Shown: piece by piece, positions 27,886 through 37,720 of the stretch
How positions within the stretch are numbered: the first letter of the stretch is position 1
Layout: each line of letters starts with the position of its first letter
Source of the DNA: Cupriavidus taiwanensis
Lineage (GTDB): Bacteria > Pseudomonadota > Gammaproteobacteria > Burkholderiales > Burkholderiaceae
Direction of reading: 5' to 3'
Assembly (NCBI RefSeq): GCF_900250115.1
Contig: NZ_LT984804.1
Span: forward strand, 496,001 to 560,000
Length of the DNA: 64,000 bases
The notes under the pieces: generated by a model
Database searches by the model: none
What the model was told of the DNA's origin: nothing
What the model saw: the letters and a program-made list of their open reading frames with translations, nothing else
Translations under genes and position numbers: made by a program

Positions 27886-28947
27886 ATGAACGATACGACT
27901 CACCGCAACTGGGATGCGCTGGCTCGGCTGCTCCAGGCGCGCGGGCTGATCGACCAGGCGTCGCTGAGCGCGACCCGGCTGACCGGTGGTCAGTCCAACC
28001 CGACTTTCCTGGTCGCCTCGGGCGCGCACCGATACGTGCTGCGGATGAAGCCCGCCGGGCAGATCCAGGCCAGGGCGCACGCCATCGACCGCGAGTTTCG
28101 CGTCATGCGAGCGCTCCAGGGCAGTGATGTGCCGGTCCCCGCCGTGTACCTGTACAGCGAAGACCTGTCCGTGGCTGGCAGTCCTTTCTACCTGATGGAA
28201 TACCTGGATGGCAGGGTGATGGTGGAGCAGTCGCTGCCGGGCATGTCGCGCGCCGAGCGCGGTGCCATCTACGCCGAGATGAATCGCGTGATGGCCGCGC
28301 TGCATCGCGTCGATGTCCAGGCGGCAGGGCTTGCCGACTACAGCCCGGTCGGCAACTACCTGGCACGCCAGATTGCCGGATGGACGCGCCAGAGCCGCGC
28401 CACTGGCGCACTGGCAAGCTCGGCCATGCTGGCACTGATGGGCTGGCTGCCAAGGAACATCCCCGCGGTCGAGGAGACACGTCTCGTCCATGGCGACTTC
28501 CGCCTAGACAACCTGGTCTTCCACCCGAGCGAGCCCAGGGTCATCGGGGTGCTGGACTGGGAGTTGTCGGCGCTGGGACATCCGCTGGTCGATCTGGCCT
28601 ATCACTGCCTGAGCTGGCACATCCCTTCATCGCTGTGGCGCGGCATCGCCGACCTCGACCTGGCCGGCCTCGGGATCCCGGGCGAACAGAGCTACCTGCA
28701 GTGGTATGCCGAAGCCAACGGCACCATGGGGATCGAGCACTGGGACTTCTACATCGCCTACAACCTGTTCAGGCTGGCTGCGATCTTGTTCGGTATCGCC
28801 GAGCGGGCACGGCAAGGCAACGCCGCCGCTGCGGATGCCGTGGAGACTGGCCGCAAGGCCGGACCGATCGCCGACCTGGGATGGCATTACGCGATGCGCT
28901 ATGAGGCGATCCGGCAGAAGTATTCACACCTGCGCGTTGGAGTCTGA
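27886..28947 (+). CDS. Phosphotransferase family protein (APH/ACAD10-like)
   Basis: 353 residues of aminoglycoside-phosphotransferase fold. Brenner motif VHGDFRLDNL at about 200-210 with the catalytic Asp near 204, then the metal-binding Asp in GVLDWELSALG near 225. The N-terminal LTGGQSNPTF and YVLRMKPAG segments give the nucleotide loop and lysine. This branch resembles the kinase domain of mammalian ACAD10/11, which phosphorylates 4-hydroxyacyl-CoAs during beta-oxidation. That fits its neighbours (acyl-CoA ligase, SDR), but is inference. It starts 18 bases after the SDR stop. Confidence 0.83.
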   Translation: MNDTTHRNWDALARLLQARGLIDQASLSATRLTGGQSNPTFLVASGAHRYVLRMKPAGQIQARAHAIDREFRVMRALQGSDVPVPAVYLYSEDLSVAGSPFYLMEYLDGRVMVEQSLPGMSRAERGAIYAEMNRVMAALHRVDVQAAGLADYSPVGNYLARQIAGWTRQSRATGALASSAMLALMGWLPRNIPAVEETRLVHGDFRLDNLVFHPSEPRVIGVLDWELSALGHPLVDLAYHCLSWHIPSSLWRGIADLDLAGLGIPGEQSYLQWYAEANGTMGIEHWDFYIAYNLFRLAAILFGIAERARQGNAAAADAVETGRKAGPIADLGWHYAMRYEAIRQKYSHLRVGV

Positions 28948-29114
28948 CTTGCCGAGGCTGCCCCGCTGTGGTGGGCATGTTGATCCTCCGTTCACTTCTG
29001 AAACATCCCTTTGCCCGATATGGCATCACGACGCACCTGACTACCATCGGTGTAACGCTGCCATGGCATCCGGCACCTGGCACGCACAAACCACAACGGG
29101 GCGGGGGGCATGCC

Positions 29115-29333
29115 ATGAAGCGGAAGATCACCGAAGACGTGACGGCGATCCAGGACCGTTATCGCGAGTGGGTAGTGGATGGCGGCAAGGACGCGGCGCG
29201 GGCAGAAGCCTTGTTGCATGAACTGAAGGGCTGCCTCGCGGCGTGGTTCGAGGTGCCTGGCGAGCTGGCCGCGCTCAGGCAAGCCAGGGGAAGCGCGGGG
29301 CTGGAGTTGACCGTGCTGCGTCCGGAGCGATGA
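29115..29333 (+). CDS. Small hypothetical protein
   Basis: 72 residues starting MKRKITEDVTAIQDRYREWV, hydrophilic, mostly helical in appearance, with no recognisable domain. The ATG at 29115 sits after a G-rich stretch that could act as a ribosome-binding site. Sequence character (normal codon bias, no low-complexity) suggests a real small gene. It stands alone between the phosphotransferase-like gene and a repeat-rich stretch. Confidence 0.5.
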   Translation: MKRKITEDVTAIQDRYREWVVDGGKDAARAEALLHELKGCLAAWFEVPGELAALRQARGSAGLELTVLRPER

Positions 29334-29363
29334 CGGCAGCTGCCGGGCCGGGCGGGAGCTGCC

Positions 29364-29575
29364 ACGAAGTGAAGGCTGTCGCTATTGCCACCGCCGGCCC
29401 TCACCCCCGCGCCTCTCCCGCAAGCGGGAGAGGGGAGAAAACCCGCAGCGGCATCAACGGACTCGGGCTTTCCAGTTTCCGCTTGTGTACTCCCGCTCCC
29501 GCAAGCGTGAGCGGGTTGGGGTGAGGGCGGGAATATCAACGAAGTGAAGGCCGTCGCAATTGCCATCGCCGGCCC
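29364..29575. repeat. Pair of 37-base direct repeats flanking REP-like hairpins
   Basis: The sequence at 29364-29400 (ACGAAGTGAAGGCTGTCG start, ending GCCGGCCC) recurs at 29539-29575 with 34 of 37 identities. Between them lie two hairpins: CCTCTCCCGC-AA-GCGGGAGAGG at 29412-29433, and a second related one near 29490-29515 with CCCGCTC and GAGCGGG arms. A close relative of the first hairpin is at 40728-40757. This is repetitive intergenic DNA; no gene is seen between 29334 and 29606. Confidence 0.65.
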
Positions 29576-29606
29576 GTTCCCCCGGTCTCTCTCCCCATCC
29601 CTTGCC

Positions 29607-30269
29607 TCATCCGCAGTTCCCGTCCGCCACGCACACCCCGTGCACCACCATCTCGCCCATGAAATCCATCGCGTCCCGGTCGGCAATGGCTTCACGCAGC
29701 GCGTCCAGCGCGGCATCGTGAGGGTCGCCGGCATTGCCGGCCTGCAGCGGGGTGTCATGCCAGCGCCGCGGGATGGCGGCGGGGTCGATATCGATCCCGG
29801 CACCGGCGGCCAGCGCGGCCAGTACGGCGCTCTCCGCTTCGGCCAGGGCTTCGGCTGACAGCGCCCTGGCGCTTGCCGTGCCGAAGCTGTCGAAGGCCTG
29901 GCCCGGCGGGCCGCCCGTCAGCTTCCACAGCGCCAGCTCGGTCAGCGGCGTGCAGTTGACGGTGCGTCCGCCCAGCACCACGCCATGCAGCCGCTGGCGG
30001 TTCGGTTCGCCTTTTACGAGGCCGCCTTCGCAGCGGACCATCAGCGCGCCGTCCGCCACGCCGGACAGGCGGAACGCGCCGCTGGCATCGGCCGTGGCAT
30101 GGCGCACCTGCCCGTGCGTGTCGCGCACCTGTACGGTCGCGCCGGCCAGCGCCGCGCCGACGGCCGCGGTGCCGCTCACTTCCTGTGCCGCGTCATCCCC
30201 GCATGCCGCGACGGCCGCGGCCCCGCATGCGAGCACGAGGTGGCGCCAATGTCGAAGTTGCTTGCCCAT
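29607..30269 (-). CDS. Putative lipoprotein with carboxypeptidase-regulatory-like domain
   Basis: 220 residues. N-terminal signal with a lipobox ending at Cys23 (AVAAC, followed by GDDA), so probably lipid-anchored; the Asp after the Gly may favour the inner membrane. Residues about 35-100 (GAALAGATVQVRDTHGQVRHATADASGAFRLSGVA) look like a small carboxypeptidase-regulatory-like beta-sandwich, sometimes used for surface adhesion or ligand binding. The rest is helical with no known domain. It follows the SurE-like gene by 11 bases, so the two are probably one operon. Confidence 0.65.
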   Translation of the reverse strand: MGKQLRHWRHLVLACGAAAVAACGDDAAQEVSGTAAVGAALAGATVQVRDTHGQVRHATADASGAFRLSGVADGALMVRCEGGLVKGEPNRQRLHGVVLGGRTVNCTPLTELALWKLTGGPPGQAFDSFGTASARALSAEALAEAESAVLAALAAGAGIDIDPAAIPRRWHDTPLQAGNAGDPHDAALDALREAIADRDAMDFMGEMVVHGVCVADGNCG

Positions 30270-30280
30270 GGTAGCGGTGC

Positions 30281-31264
30281 TCAGGGAGCGAGGTTGGCCA
30301 GCTCGCGGCGCGAGCGGTTGAACAGGCCGCGCGCCAGCGGCGTCGGGCGGAAGTCGACATCGAGCGGCGAGATGGTGATGTACTTCTCCAGGAAGGCCGG
30401 CGTTTCGGCTGTCCTGGCCAGCGCGGCCAGTTCGGTGTCCGCCGCGCCGACGTCGATAGAGACGGTGTTGTCGGCATTGCGCTTGTAGGCGGTCGTAAAG
30501 GAATCCACGGTGCCGGGCACGGTCAGGCGCACGCCGGCGGGGGGTGCGCCGACCGGATAATTGATGCTGAGCGGGTGGGCCACGGGCAGCAGCGGCTGGC
30601 CGGCGGGGCGGCTGGCTTCCAGGGTGGCGACCACGCGGGCCAGGAAGGCGCCGGCCTTCGGGAACGTGGCGATGGTACCCGGAAAGCCGGAGCGGGCCTC
30701 GGCGAAGTCCACGCCCACGCTCAGCGCGATGGCGGGCACGCCGCGGCGCGCGGCGAACAGTGCGTTCATTACCGTGCCCGAGTGCGGGATGGAATCCGAC
30801 AGGTTTTCGCCGAAGTTCGCGCCCGACACCACCAGGTCCGGCGTGATGCCGCTTTCCGGCGCAACGATCTTCAGGCCGATGGCGGTGGCGTCGACCGGCG
30901 AGCCGGTGCCGATGTAATCCGGATTGGTACTGTTGAGCGGGCTTCCCGCGACGAAGGTGGGCTTGACCCGGTGCACGCAGAAGGTATCGGCGCTGCCGGC
31001 GAGCGGGTCCACCACCAGGCGGGTGCGGCCGTCGGGTGGGGCATAGGCGGCACCCGAGCCGCTCTGGTTGGTGGCGGGGCCGACCGTGATCACTCGGTGG
31101 CCGGCGTCCTGCAGGGCCTTGCGCACCGCGGTGATGCCGGGCGCGGCGCAGCCGTCGTCATTGGTCAGCAGGATATTGAGGGCATGGGCCGGGCTGGCGG
31201 CGGTTAGTGCCATCGCGGCGATGGCGAAGCCGGCGAGCCGCGGGCGGGCGTGAAGTCTGAGCAT
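30281..31264 (-). CDS. Exported SurE-like 5'/3'-nucleotidase
   Basis: 327 residues. Begins with a signal peptide ending near PAHA, then ILLTNDDG, the metal-binding start of SurE phosphatases. SGANFGENLSDSIPHSGTVMNA matches the family's second signature. Classical SurE is cytoplasmic and about 250 residues; this one has a signal peptide and a longer C-terminal region, so it likely acts in the periplasm on nucleotides or other phosphate monoesters. The start at 31264 has an AAGGAG site. It is followed by the lipoprotein gene. Confidence 0.82.
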   Translation of the reverse strand: MLRLHARPRLAGFAIAAMALTAASPAHALNILLTNDDGCAAPGITAVRKALQDAGHRVITVGPATNQSGSGAAYAPPDGRTRLVVDPLAGSADTFCVHRVKPTFVAGSPLNSTNPDYIGTGSPVDATAIGLKIVAPESGITPDLVVSGANFGENLSDSIPHSGTVMNALFAARRGVPAIALSVGVDFAEARSGFPGTIATFPKAGAFLARVVATLEASRPAGQPLLPVAHPLSINYPVGAPPAGVRLTVPGTVDSFTTAYKRNADNTVSIDVGAADTELAALARTAETPAFLEKYITISPLDVDFRPTPLARGLFNRSRRELANLAP

Positions 31265-31335
31265 GGGTACCTGTCTCCTTTCCTTGTGGGTGATGAACGC
31301 AGTGCCCGGCGTGCCGGGCCGCATCGACAGCGTCC

Positions 31336-32361
31336 TTACGCGACGGGCAAGCCGCGCTCGCGCGCCAGCGTGATCGCGGTGTCCTCGATCATGTCTTCCT
31401 GGCCGCCCACCAGCCGTTGCCGGCCAAGCTCGACCAGGATCTCGCGCGCGGGAATGCGGTACTTGGCCTCGGCGCGCTTGGCAAACAGCAGGAACGAGGA
31501 ATACACGCCGGCATAGCCCAGCGTGAGCGCGTCGCGATCGATGCGGATGGGGTGGTCCATGATCGGCACCACCAGGTCCTCGGCCACGTCGGCAATGCGG
31601 AACACGTCGACCCCGGTGTCGATGCCCATGCGCTCGCACACGGCCACCAGCACTTCCATCGGCGTGTTGCCGGCGCCCGCGCCCAGGCCCGCTGCGGCGG
31701 CGTCGATGCGGGTGGCGCCGCAGGCGATCGCGGCGAGCGAATTGGCCACGCCCATGGCGAGGTTGTGGTGGCCGTGGAAGCCCAGCTCGGTCTCGGGGCG
31801 CAGCGCCTGCCGCACCGCGGTCAGCTTCCCGGTGACATCGTGCGGCAGCATGTGCCCGGCGGAATCGGTGATGTACAGGCAGTTGGCGCCGTAGCTTTCC
31901 ATCAGCAGCGCCTGCTGCACCAGCGTCTGCACCGGCGCCATGTGCGCCATCATCAGGAAGCCGACGGTATCCATGCCGAGCTTGCGCGCCATGCCGATAT
32001 GCTGCTCCGAGACATCGGCCTCGGTGCAGTGCGTGGCCACGCGGATGGTCTGCACGCCGATCTCGTGCGCCATGCGCAGGTGGTCGACGGTGCCGATGCC
32101 CGGCAGCAGCAGCGCCGAGACGCGCGCCTGCTTCAGCTCGCCCAGCACCGCGCGCAGGTATTCCTCGTCGCTGTGCGCGGGAAAGCCGTAGTTGACCGAG
32201 GCGCCGCCCAGGCCATCGCCGTGGGTGACTTCGATCAGCGGCACGCCGGCGGCGTCGAGCCCGCGCGCGATGGTTTTCATCTGTTCCAGCGAGATCTGGT
32301 GGCGCTTCGGATGCATGCCGTCGCGCAGGGTCATGTCGTGCAGGGTGATGCGTTGGGCCAT
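31336..32361 (-). CDS. mhpE: 4-hydroxy-2-oxovalerate aldolase
   Basis: 341 residues, HMGL-like DRE-TIM metalloenzyme: [11 protein letters not shown] gives the metal/substrate Arg-Asp pair, and [11 protein letters not shown] the His metal ligands. The C-terminal communication domain is that of the aldolase-dehydrogenase complex (MhpE/DmpG/BphI). It cleaves 4-hydroxy-2-oxoacids to pyruvate and an aldehyde that is channelled to the partner dehydrogenase encoded just upstream (11-base gap). Final gene of the minus-strand meta-cleavage unit. Confidence 0.93.
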   Translation of the reverse strand: MAQRITLHDMTLRDGMHPKRHQISLEQMKTIARGLDAAGVPLIEVTHGDGLGGASVNYGFPAHSDEEYLRAVLGELKQARVSALLLPGIGTVDHLRMAHEIGVQTIRVATHCTEADVSEQHIGMARKLGMDTVGFLMMAHMAPVQTLVQQALLMESYGANCLYITDSAGHMLPHDVTGKLTAVRQALRPETELGFHGHHNLAMGVANSLAAIACGATRIDAAAAGLGAGAGNTPMEVLVAVCERMGIDTGVDVFRIADVAEDLVVPIMDHPIRIDRDALTLGYAGVYSSFLLFAKRAEAKYRIPAREILVELGRQRLVGGQEDMIEDTAITLARERGLPVA

Positions 32362-32372
32362 GGCCGGGCTCC

Positions 32373-33278
32373 TCAGGCAGTGGCGGTTTCAGGGCTGCCG
32401 GCGCGCATGGCGGCGGCGATGCATTCGGCGGTGCGGGCGGCCGAGGCGGTCATGATGTCGAGGTTGCCGGCGTACTTCGGCAGGTAGTCGCCCAGGCCCT
32501 CGACCTCGAGGAAGATCGAGACGCGCTTGCCGTCGAACACCGGCCCGTTCTTCAGCGTGTAGCCGGGCACGTACTTGCGCACCTCGGCGATCATGTCGTG
32601 CACCGACGCGGTGATCGCGGCGGCGTCGGGCGCGTCTTCGGTCAGGCAATGGATGGTGTCGCGCATGATCAGTGGCGGCTCGGCGGGGTTGATCACGATG
32701 ATGGCCTTGCCCTGGCGCGCGCCGCCGACGGCTTCGATCGCGCCCGCGGTGGTGCGCGTGAACTCGTCGATATTGCGGCGCGTGCCGGGCCCGACCGAGC
32801 GCGACGACACCGTCGCCACGATCTCGCCATACGCCACCGGCTGCACGCGCGACACGGCATAGACCATCGGGATGGTGGCCTGCCCGCCGCAGGTCACCAT
32901 GTTCACGTTCATCTCGTTGCTGCCGATATGGGCTTCGAGGTTGACCGGCGGCACGCAGAACGGCCCGATTGCTGCCGGCGTCAGGTCGATCACGCGCACG
33001 CCGCGCGCGGTCAGCTTGGCCGAGTGCCCGGCGTGGACGTAGGCCGAGGTGGCATCGAAGGCGATGCGGATATCGTCGGCCTCGAGGTGCGGCAACAGGC
33101 CGTCGATGCCGTCGCTGGTGGTCTTCAGCCCCAGTTCGCGCGCACGCGCCAGGCCTTCTGAGGACGGCTCGACGCCGACCATCCAGACCGGTTCGAGGAT
33201 GTCGCTGCGGCGCAGCTTGTAGAGCAGGTCGGTGCCGATATTGCCGGGCCCGATCAGGGCGCATCGGATCTTGTTCAT
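32373..33278 (-). CDS. mhpF: Acetaldehyde dehydrogenase (acylating)
   Basis: 301 residues, N-terminal Rossmann fold ([12 protein letters not shown]) and the catalytic Cys in [12 protein letters not shown]. This is the MhpF/DmpF/BphJ type that turns acetaldehyde (or propanal) plus CoA and NAD into acyl-CoA while bound to the aldolase. Encoded between the hydratase and the aldolase, with 11 and 27 base gaps, in canonical order. Confidence 0.93.
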   Translation of the reverse strand: MNKIRCALIGPGNIGTDLLYKLRRSDILEPVWMVGVEPSSEGLARARELGLKTTSDGIDGLLPHLEADDIRIAFDATSAYVHAGHSAKLTARGVRVIDLTPAAIGPFCVPPVNLEAHIGSNEMNVNMVTCGGQATIPMVYAVSRVQPVAYGEIVATVSSRSVGPGTRRNIDEFTRTTAGAIEAVGGARQGKAIIVINPAEPPLIMRDTIHCLTEDAPDAAAITASVHDMIAEVRKYVPGYTLKNGPVFDGKRVSIFLEVEGLGDYLPKYAGNLDIMTASAARTAECIAAAMRAGSPETATA

Positions 33279-33305
33279 GGGGTCTCGGATCGCAAGGTCT
33301 GACAG

Positions 33306-34088
33306 TCAGGAGAACACGGCGGCGCAGCCGCCGATGCCGGTGATATGCATGGACAGGCGGTCGCCGGCCTGCACGGGAATCAGCGCCGCCAGCGAGCCAG
33401 ACAGGATGGTCTCGCCGGCCAGCAGGGGAATGCCGTAGCTGCCCAGGGTGTTGGCCAGCCACGCCACCGCGTCGGCCGGATGGCCCAGCGCGGCGCTGCC
33501 CAGTCCGGTGGCGACGCAGTCGCCGTTCTTGTCGAGCGTCATCGCGCAGGCGGCCAGGTCCACGGCATGCGGGCTGACGCGCTCGTCGCCGAGCACATAG
33601 ACGCCGCACGAGGCGTTGTCGGCGACGGTGTCCTCGATGCGGATGCGCCAGTCGCGAATGCGCGAATCGACGATCTCGAAGCAGGCCGCCACCGACTCGG
33701 TGGCGTCGAGGACGTCGTCGCGCGTCACGCCGGGGCCGCGCAGGTCGCGCCGCAGGAAGAAGGCGATCTCGCCCTCGGCGCGCGGCTGGATCAGCGTGGC
33801 CGTGGCAATCGGCTGGCCGGCGGCGTAGTGCATGCTTTGCAGCAGGATGCCGAAGTCGGGCTGGTGCACGTCCAGCATCTGCTGCACGGCGGCGCTGGTC
33901 ACGCCGATCTTCTTGCCGGTGACGCGGTCGCCGGCGGCGAGCCGGTGGGCGATGAAGCCCTGCTGGATGCGATAGGCATCGCTGACATCCAGAGCCAGGC
34001 CGCGGCCGCTGAGCGGCGGCACCGGCGTGCGCGTGACCAGCGCCTGGTGGAGTTCGTTGCTGAGCGTGGAGATCAGGTCGGCATTCAT
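33306..34088 (-). CDS. mhpD: 2-keto-4-pentenoate hydratase (MhpD/DmpE type)
   Basis: 260 residues of the fumarylacetoacetate-hydrolase-related hydratase family: KKIGVTSAAVQQMLDV, PRAEGEIAFFL with the metal-binding Glu residues, and the C-terminal LLAGETILSGSL. It adds water to 2-hydroxypenta-2,4-dienoate-type products of meta-cleavage, giving the aldolase substrate. The ATG at 34088 is chosen because the rest of the longer frame overlaps the DUF1302 gene. Confidence 0.9.
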   Translation of the reverse strand: MNADLISTLSNELHQALVTRTPVPPLSGRGLALDVSDAYRIQQGFIAHRLAAGDRVTGKKIGVTSAAVQQMLDVHQPDFGILLQSMHYAAGQPIATATLIQPRAEGEIAFFLRRDLRGPGVTRDDVLDATESVAACFEIVDSRIRDWRIRIEDTVADNASCGVYVLGDERVSPHAVDLAACAMTLDKNGDCVATGLGSAALGHPADAVAWLANTLGSYGIPLLAGETILSGSLAALIPVQAGDRLSMHITGIGGCAAVFS

Positions 34089-34144
34089 GGCGGGAAAAAA
34101 GGGGGTCTGCGCGGCCATGGCGGCAGCGCGGCCCGGGACCGGGG

Positions 34145-35716
34145 TCAGAACGAATACTTGGCGTTGAAGGCGACGTAGTCGCGGTCGGCCAGCGGGCGGT
34201 TGACGATGTTGGCGCCGCCGATAAACGCGGCGTAGGTCAGGTTGAGCTCCAGGTTGTTCAGGTACTTGAAGGTCAGCCCGACGCTGGCGCGCTTGTCGCC
34301 ATAGCCCATCAGCGTGCCGAAGGCGCCGGACACCGCCGACCTGCCGCTGAACTGCTGCGCGTAGGTCAGCGGCACGGTGACGTCCCAGCCGTCGAACACG
34401 TTGTTGTAGGTCAGCGACCAGCCCACCTGGAACGCCGCCGAGTTGCGCGTGTTCGACAGCTTGCTGAAGCCCATCACCGGATCCGCGCTGAGCACGTGCA
34501 GGTACGAGACTTCGCCCAGCAGCGACTGCGAATCGGCCAGGAAGGTCGGCCCCACCGAATAGATCGCCGACAGCTGGCCCTGCAGCGCCTTGCCGCGCGT
34601 GGCGGTGGGCGAGCCGGCCACGTCCACCAGCATCGGCACGCCGTCCTTGTAGCTGACTTCGCCGGCAACGTTGGCGCCCAGCAGCTGCGTGGAGAAGCTG
34701 GCGCCGGTCAGGTTGATGCCGCCGAAGAACTTCTGCTGGTATTGCAGCGACGGGAACAGCGAGGTGACGACGCTGGGGTTTTTGTCGTGATAGCGCAGCT
34801 GGTACAGCCCGATCTCGGTGTCCTCGAACACGCGGAAGCGCGTGCCGATGCCCCACTGGCCCCAGTCTGAAGGACGGATGTCCGGCCCGCGCGGAATGCG
34901 GAAGCCCGGGCCGATGATGAACTCGGCGCCCGGGCCGACCACGTCGCTGGTGCTGAAGTAGCTGCCCGGCGCATAGATCTGGTTCGGCTTGTAGGTGAAC
35001 TGGTAATAGCCCATCACGCTGAAGGTCGGCGTGACCTGCAGCTGCAGCGAGGCCTGCGGCACCGGCAGCAGGATGTCCTTGACCTCGGCGCCGGGCACGA
35101 AGGCCTTGGTCGCATCCGCGGGGCCCTGCGCGCCGGCGATATTGGCGAAGAACAGGCTTTCGCCCCAGGCCACCACCTGGTTGCCCAGCTTGAAGCTCAG
35201 CTGCGTGTTGCCGATCGGCGTGGCGCCGTAGACGTAGGCATCGAGCAGCTGCGCCCGGTGCTCGTGGTAGTCCTGCGCGGAGGCGGTGAACTGGTTGAAC
35301 GGGCCGCTGTGGTTGACCGTGAACGGCGCGTTGTTGGAATTGGTGCCGCGGTAGGCCCAGTCATAGAACACGCTGCCGCGCAGCAGCGCGCCGAAGGCGT
35401 TGTGCTTGAGATGGGCTTCGCCCAGCAGCGAGACGCGGTTGGCGGTCAGGTCGCCGCGCCTGAAGTTGCGGTCGCCGTCGTCGCCGTTGATATTGGCAGG
35501 GCTCAGCAGCGCATTGCTCTGCTGGCCGGTGCGCAGCGCCGCGCCGTAGGAGGCGGTGACGCTGTAGTCGAGCTTGGTGTCGTTGCCGAAGTCGATGGTG
35601 TCGCCGGCTTGCGCGGGCTGCGCAAGCAGCGCGGCCAGCGCCGCCAGGGCCGCCGCCGCGGCGATGGGCCGCAGCCGGTTGCGGCGCTGCAGTGGCCCGC
35701 GTGGTGGTTGATGCAT
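34145..35716 (-). CDS. DUF1302 family outer-membrane protein
   Basis: 523 residues. Signal peptide ending LLAQPAQA, then IDFGNDTKLDYSVTASYGAALR and many amphipathic beta-strand-like segments ending in VAFNAKYSF, with terminal Phe. It matches the DUF1302 family of large beta-barrel-like proteins found in pseudomonads and Burkholderiales, often next to DUF1329 and genes for steroid, terpene or aromatic catabolism. It is probably an outer-membrane channel or surface protein for a hydrophobic substrate. Start at 35716 with a GGGGAG site. It lies in the meta-cleavage operon, 56 bases before mhpD. Confidence 0.8.
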   Translation of the reverse strand: MHQPPRGPLQRRNRLRPIAAAAALAALAALLAQPAQAGDTIDFGNDTKLDYSVTASYGAALRTGQQSNALLSPANINGDDGDRNFRRGDLTANRVSLLGEAHLKHNAFGALLRGSVFYDWAYRGTNSNNAPFTVNHSGPFNQFTASAQDYHEHRAQLLDAYVYGATPIGNTQLSFKLGNQVVAWGESLFFANIAGAQGPADATKAFVPGAEVKDILLPVPQASLQLQVTPTFSVMGYYQFTYKPNQIYAPGSYFSTSDVVGPGAEFIIGPGFRIPRGPDIRPSDWGQWGIGTRFRVFEDTEIGLYQLRYHDKNPSVVTSLFPSLQYQQKFFGGINLTGASFSTQLLGANVAGEVSYKDGVPMLVDVAGSPTATRGKALQGQLSAIYSVGPTFLADSQSLLGEVSYLHVLSADPVMGFSKLSNTRNSAAFQVGWSLTYNNVFDGWDVTVPLTYAQQFSGRSAVSGAFGTLMGYGDKRASVGLTFKYLNNLELNLTYAAFIGGANIVNRPLADRDYVAFNAKYSF

Positions 35717-35864
35717 GGTGGTCTCCCCGTGGAATCGGTGTTGGTTCATTGCCTGGCACTTCGATCGGCGCTCGCCTGGACGAGAAGCGTAGAGAGGGGG
35801 AGCCACGCACAAATCGGCAGAACGGACTAGGCGCTTACCCTACGCGCAGCGGCTCAGGTGCGGC

Positions 35865-36662
35865 TCAGGTGCGATTGACCGAGGCCGCGTCGAGAAAGGC
35901 CGGCCGCTCGCCGCCACCGTCGATGACGAGATTGGCGCCGCTCACGTACGAGGCCTGCGGCGACGCCAGGAACAGGCAGGCGGCGGCGATGTCGTCCGGC
36001 AGCGCCAGCCGCCCCAGCGGCACCGTCGCCGCCATGCTGCGCAAGGCCGCCGGGTCGCCGTAGTGCTGCTGCTGCGAGGTCTCGGTCAGCACCATGCCCG
36101 GGCTGACCGCGGCCACGCGCACGCGCGGCGCCCATTCCACCGCGAGCGTGCGCACCGCGTTGAGGATGCCGGCCTTGGCGGCGCCGTAGGCCGCGGTGCC
36201 GGGCGACGGACGCAGCGCACTGACGCTGCCGACGAACAGCTGCGTGCCGCCGCCGGCTTGCTGCTGCATGCGCGCATTGCAGCGCTGGGCCAGCTGCAGC
36301 GGCGCCACCAGGTTGAGCCGGATCACCGACTCCAGCAGCCGCGGCGAGGCATCGGCGACCAGCGCGAACGGCGCGCCGCCGGCGTTGTGGACCACCACGT
36401 CCAGCGTCGGGCTGGCCTGCGCGATCTGCGCCAGCATGGCGTCGGCCTGTTCCAGGTCGCGGATGTCCGCGGCAATGAAGTGCGCGCTGCGACCATCCGC
36501 GGCCGGCACTTCGCTGTTGTCGGTGGGCGCGGTGCGGCCGCACACGAACACCTGCGCGCCGGCGCGCAGGAAGGCCGCGCTGATGGCGCGGCCGATGCCG
36601 CGCATGCCGCCGGTGACCAGCACGGTCCGGCCGGTGTAATCAAATCCTGCGAATCCTGTCAT
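35865..36662 (-). CDS. SDR family oxidoreductase
   Basis: 265 residues. Cofactor motif TGGMRGIGRA, NAGG, catalytic Tyr/Lys in YGAAKAG and the C-terminal YVSGANLVIDGGGERP. The second strand CGRTAP suggests NADP preference. First gene of the minus-strand catabolic unit and divergent, over 130 bases, from the MhpC-like hydrolase. Probably a dihydrodiol or alcohol dehydrogenase of the pathway; specificity unknown. Confidence 0.83.
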   Translation of the reverse strand: MTGFAGFDYTGRTVLVTGGMRGIGRAISAAFLRAGAQVFVCGRTAPTDNSEVPAADGRSAHFIAADIRDLEQADAMLAQIAQASPTLDVVVHNAGGAPFALVADASPRLLESVIRLNLVAPLQLAQRCNARMQQQAGGGTQLFVGSVSALRPSPGTAAYGAAKAGILNAVRTLAVEWAPRVRVAAVSPGMVLTETSQQQHYGDPAALRSMAATVPLGRLALPDDIAAACLFLASPQASYVSGANLVIDGGGERPAFLDAASVNRT

Positions 36663-36792
36663 GGGCTTGCCCCGTCTGATGCATGGAGCGCCCATCGTAG
36701 GAGAAGTGGCGCGGCGGCTCGTAGTCCGAATGAACGATGCCCGCGGCCATGGCGCTGCGCAAGATGCTGGGCAAACCAAGGGAGACGCCCTC

Positions 36793-37683
36793 ATGTCCGC
36801 TAGCTCGCAGCACACGTCCTCGACACCCGCCGCCACCGCCTCGCTCCACCCCGGCCTGCCGGTGGGGCGCTTCGTCACCACCGCCAGGGGCCTGCGCCTG
36901 CACTGCCTGGATGCCGGCGCCGGCGAGCCGGTGGTCTTTATCCATGGCAGCGGACCGGGTGCGAGCGGGCACAGCAACTTCCGCCACAACGTGCCGGCGT
37001 TTGCCGCGGCGGGCTTCCGCACCGTGGTGGTGGACCTGCCGGGCTACGGGCTGTCGTCCAAGCCGGACGATGTCGAATACACGCTGGACTTCTTCGTCGC
37101 CGCGCTGCGCGAGCAACTGCTGTCTCTGGAACTGCCGCGCTGCGTGCTGGTGGGCAATTCGCTGGGCGGCGCGATCGCGCTGCAATACGCGCTGGATTAC
37201 CCCGAGCATGTCAGCCGCCTGGTGATGATGGCGCCAGGCGGCGTGGAAGAGCGCGAGACCTATTTCGAGATGCCAGGGATCCAGCGCATGGTGTCGCTGT
37301 TCACCGGCGGCCACATGAACCCCGACACCATGCGCCAGCTGCTGCAATTGCTGGTGCACGACGCCGGCCTGGTCACCGACGCGCTGGTCGACGAGCGCAT
37401 GGCGGTGTGCCGCGAGCAGCCGCGCGAGGTGCTGGCCACCATGAAGGTACCCAACCTGACCGCGCGGCTGGGCGAGATCCGCTGCCCGGTGCTGGGCTTC
37501 TGGGGCACCGAGGACCAGTTCAATCCCGCCTCGGGCGCGGCGAAGTTCCTGAGCGGCTGCGCCGACGCGCGCTTTGTCATGATCAACCGCTGCGGCCATT
37601 GGGTGATGGTCGAGCACGCGGCGTATTTCAACCGCGAATGCCTGGGCTTCCTCGCCGACACCGCCCCGGGCGGCGCGGCATAA
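36793..37683 (+). CDS. Alpha/beta hydrolase, meta-cleavage product hydrolase (MhpC/HsaD-like)
   Basis: 296 residues from the ATG at 36793. Oxyanion motif HGSGPGASG, nucleophile Ser in GNSLGGAIALQYAL, acid in GTEDQFNP and His in RCGHWVMVEH. This is the C-C bond hydrolase type that splits the ring-opened product into a 2-hydroxydienoate plus an acid. The dienoate would feed MhpD, MhpE and MhpF on the opposite strand. It begins the plus-strand arm: hydrolase, SDR, isomerase-like protein, TetR regulator. Confidence 0.85.
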   Translation: MSASSQHTSSTPAATASLHPGLPVGRFVTTARGLRLHCLDAGAGEPVVFIHGSGPGASGHSNFRHNVPAFAAAGFRTVVVDLPGYGLSSKPDDVEYTLDFFVAALREQLLSLELPRCVLVGNSLGGAIALQYALDYPEHVSRLVMMAPGGVEERETYFEMPGIQRMVSLFTGGHMNPDTMRQLLQLLVHDAGLVTDALVDERMAVCREQPREVLATMKVPNLTARLGEIRCPVLGFWGTEDQFNPASGAAKFLSGCADARFVMINRCGHWVMVEHAAYFNRECLGFLADTAPGGAA

Positions 37684-37720
37684 TCGGCTGCGCCCACCAG
37701 ATAAACACCAAGGAGACCTC

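Noticed and set aside
28361..28377. TGGCACG-like sigma-54 promoter inside the phosphotransferase-like gene
   Set aside because: The gap between the GG and GC pairs is one base too long and it lies within a coding region.
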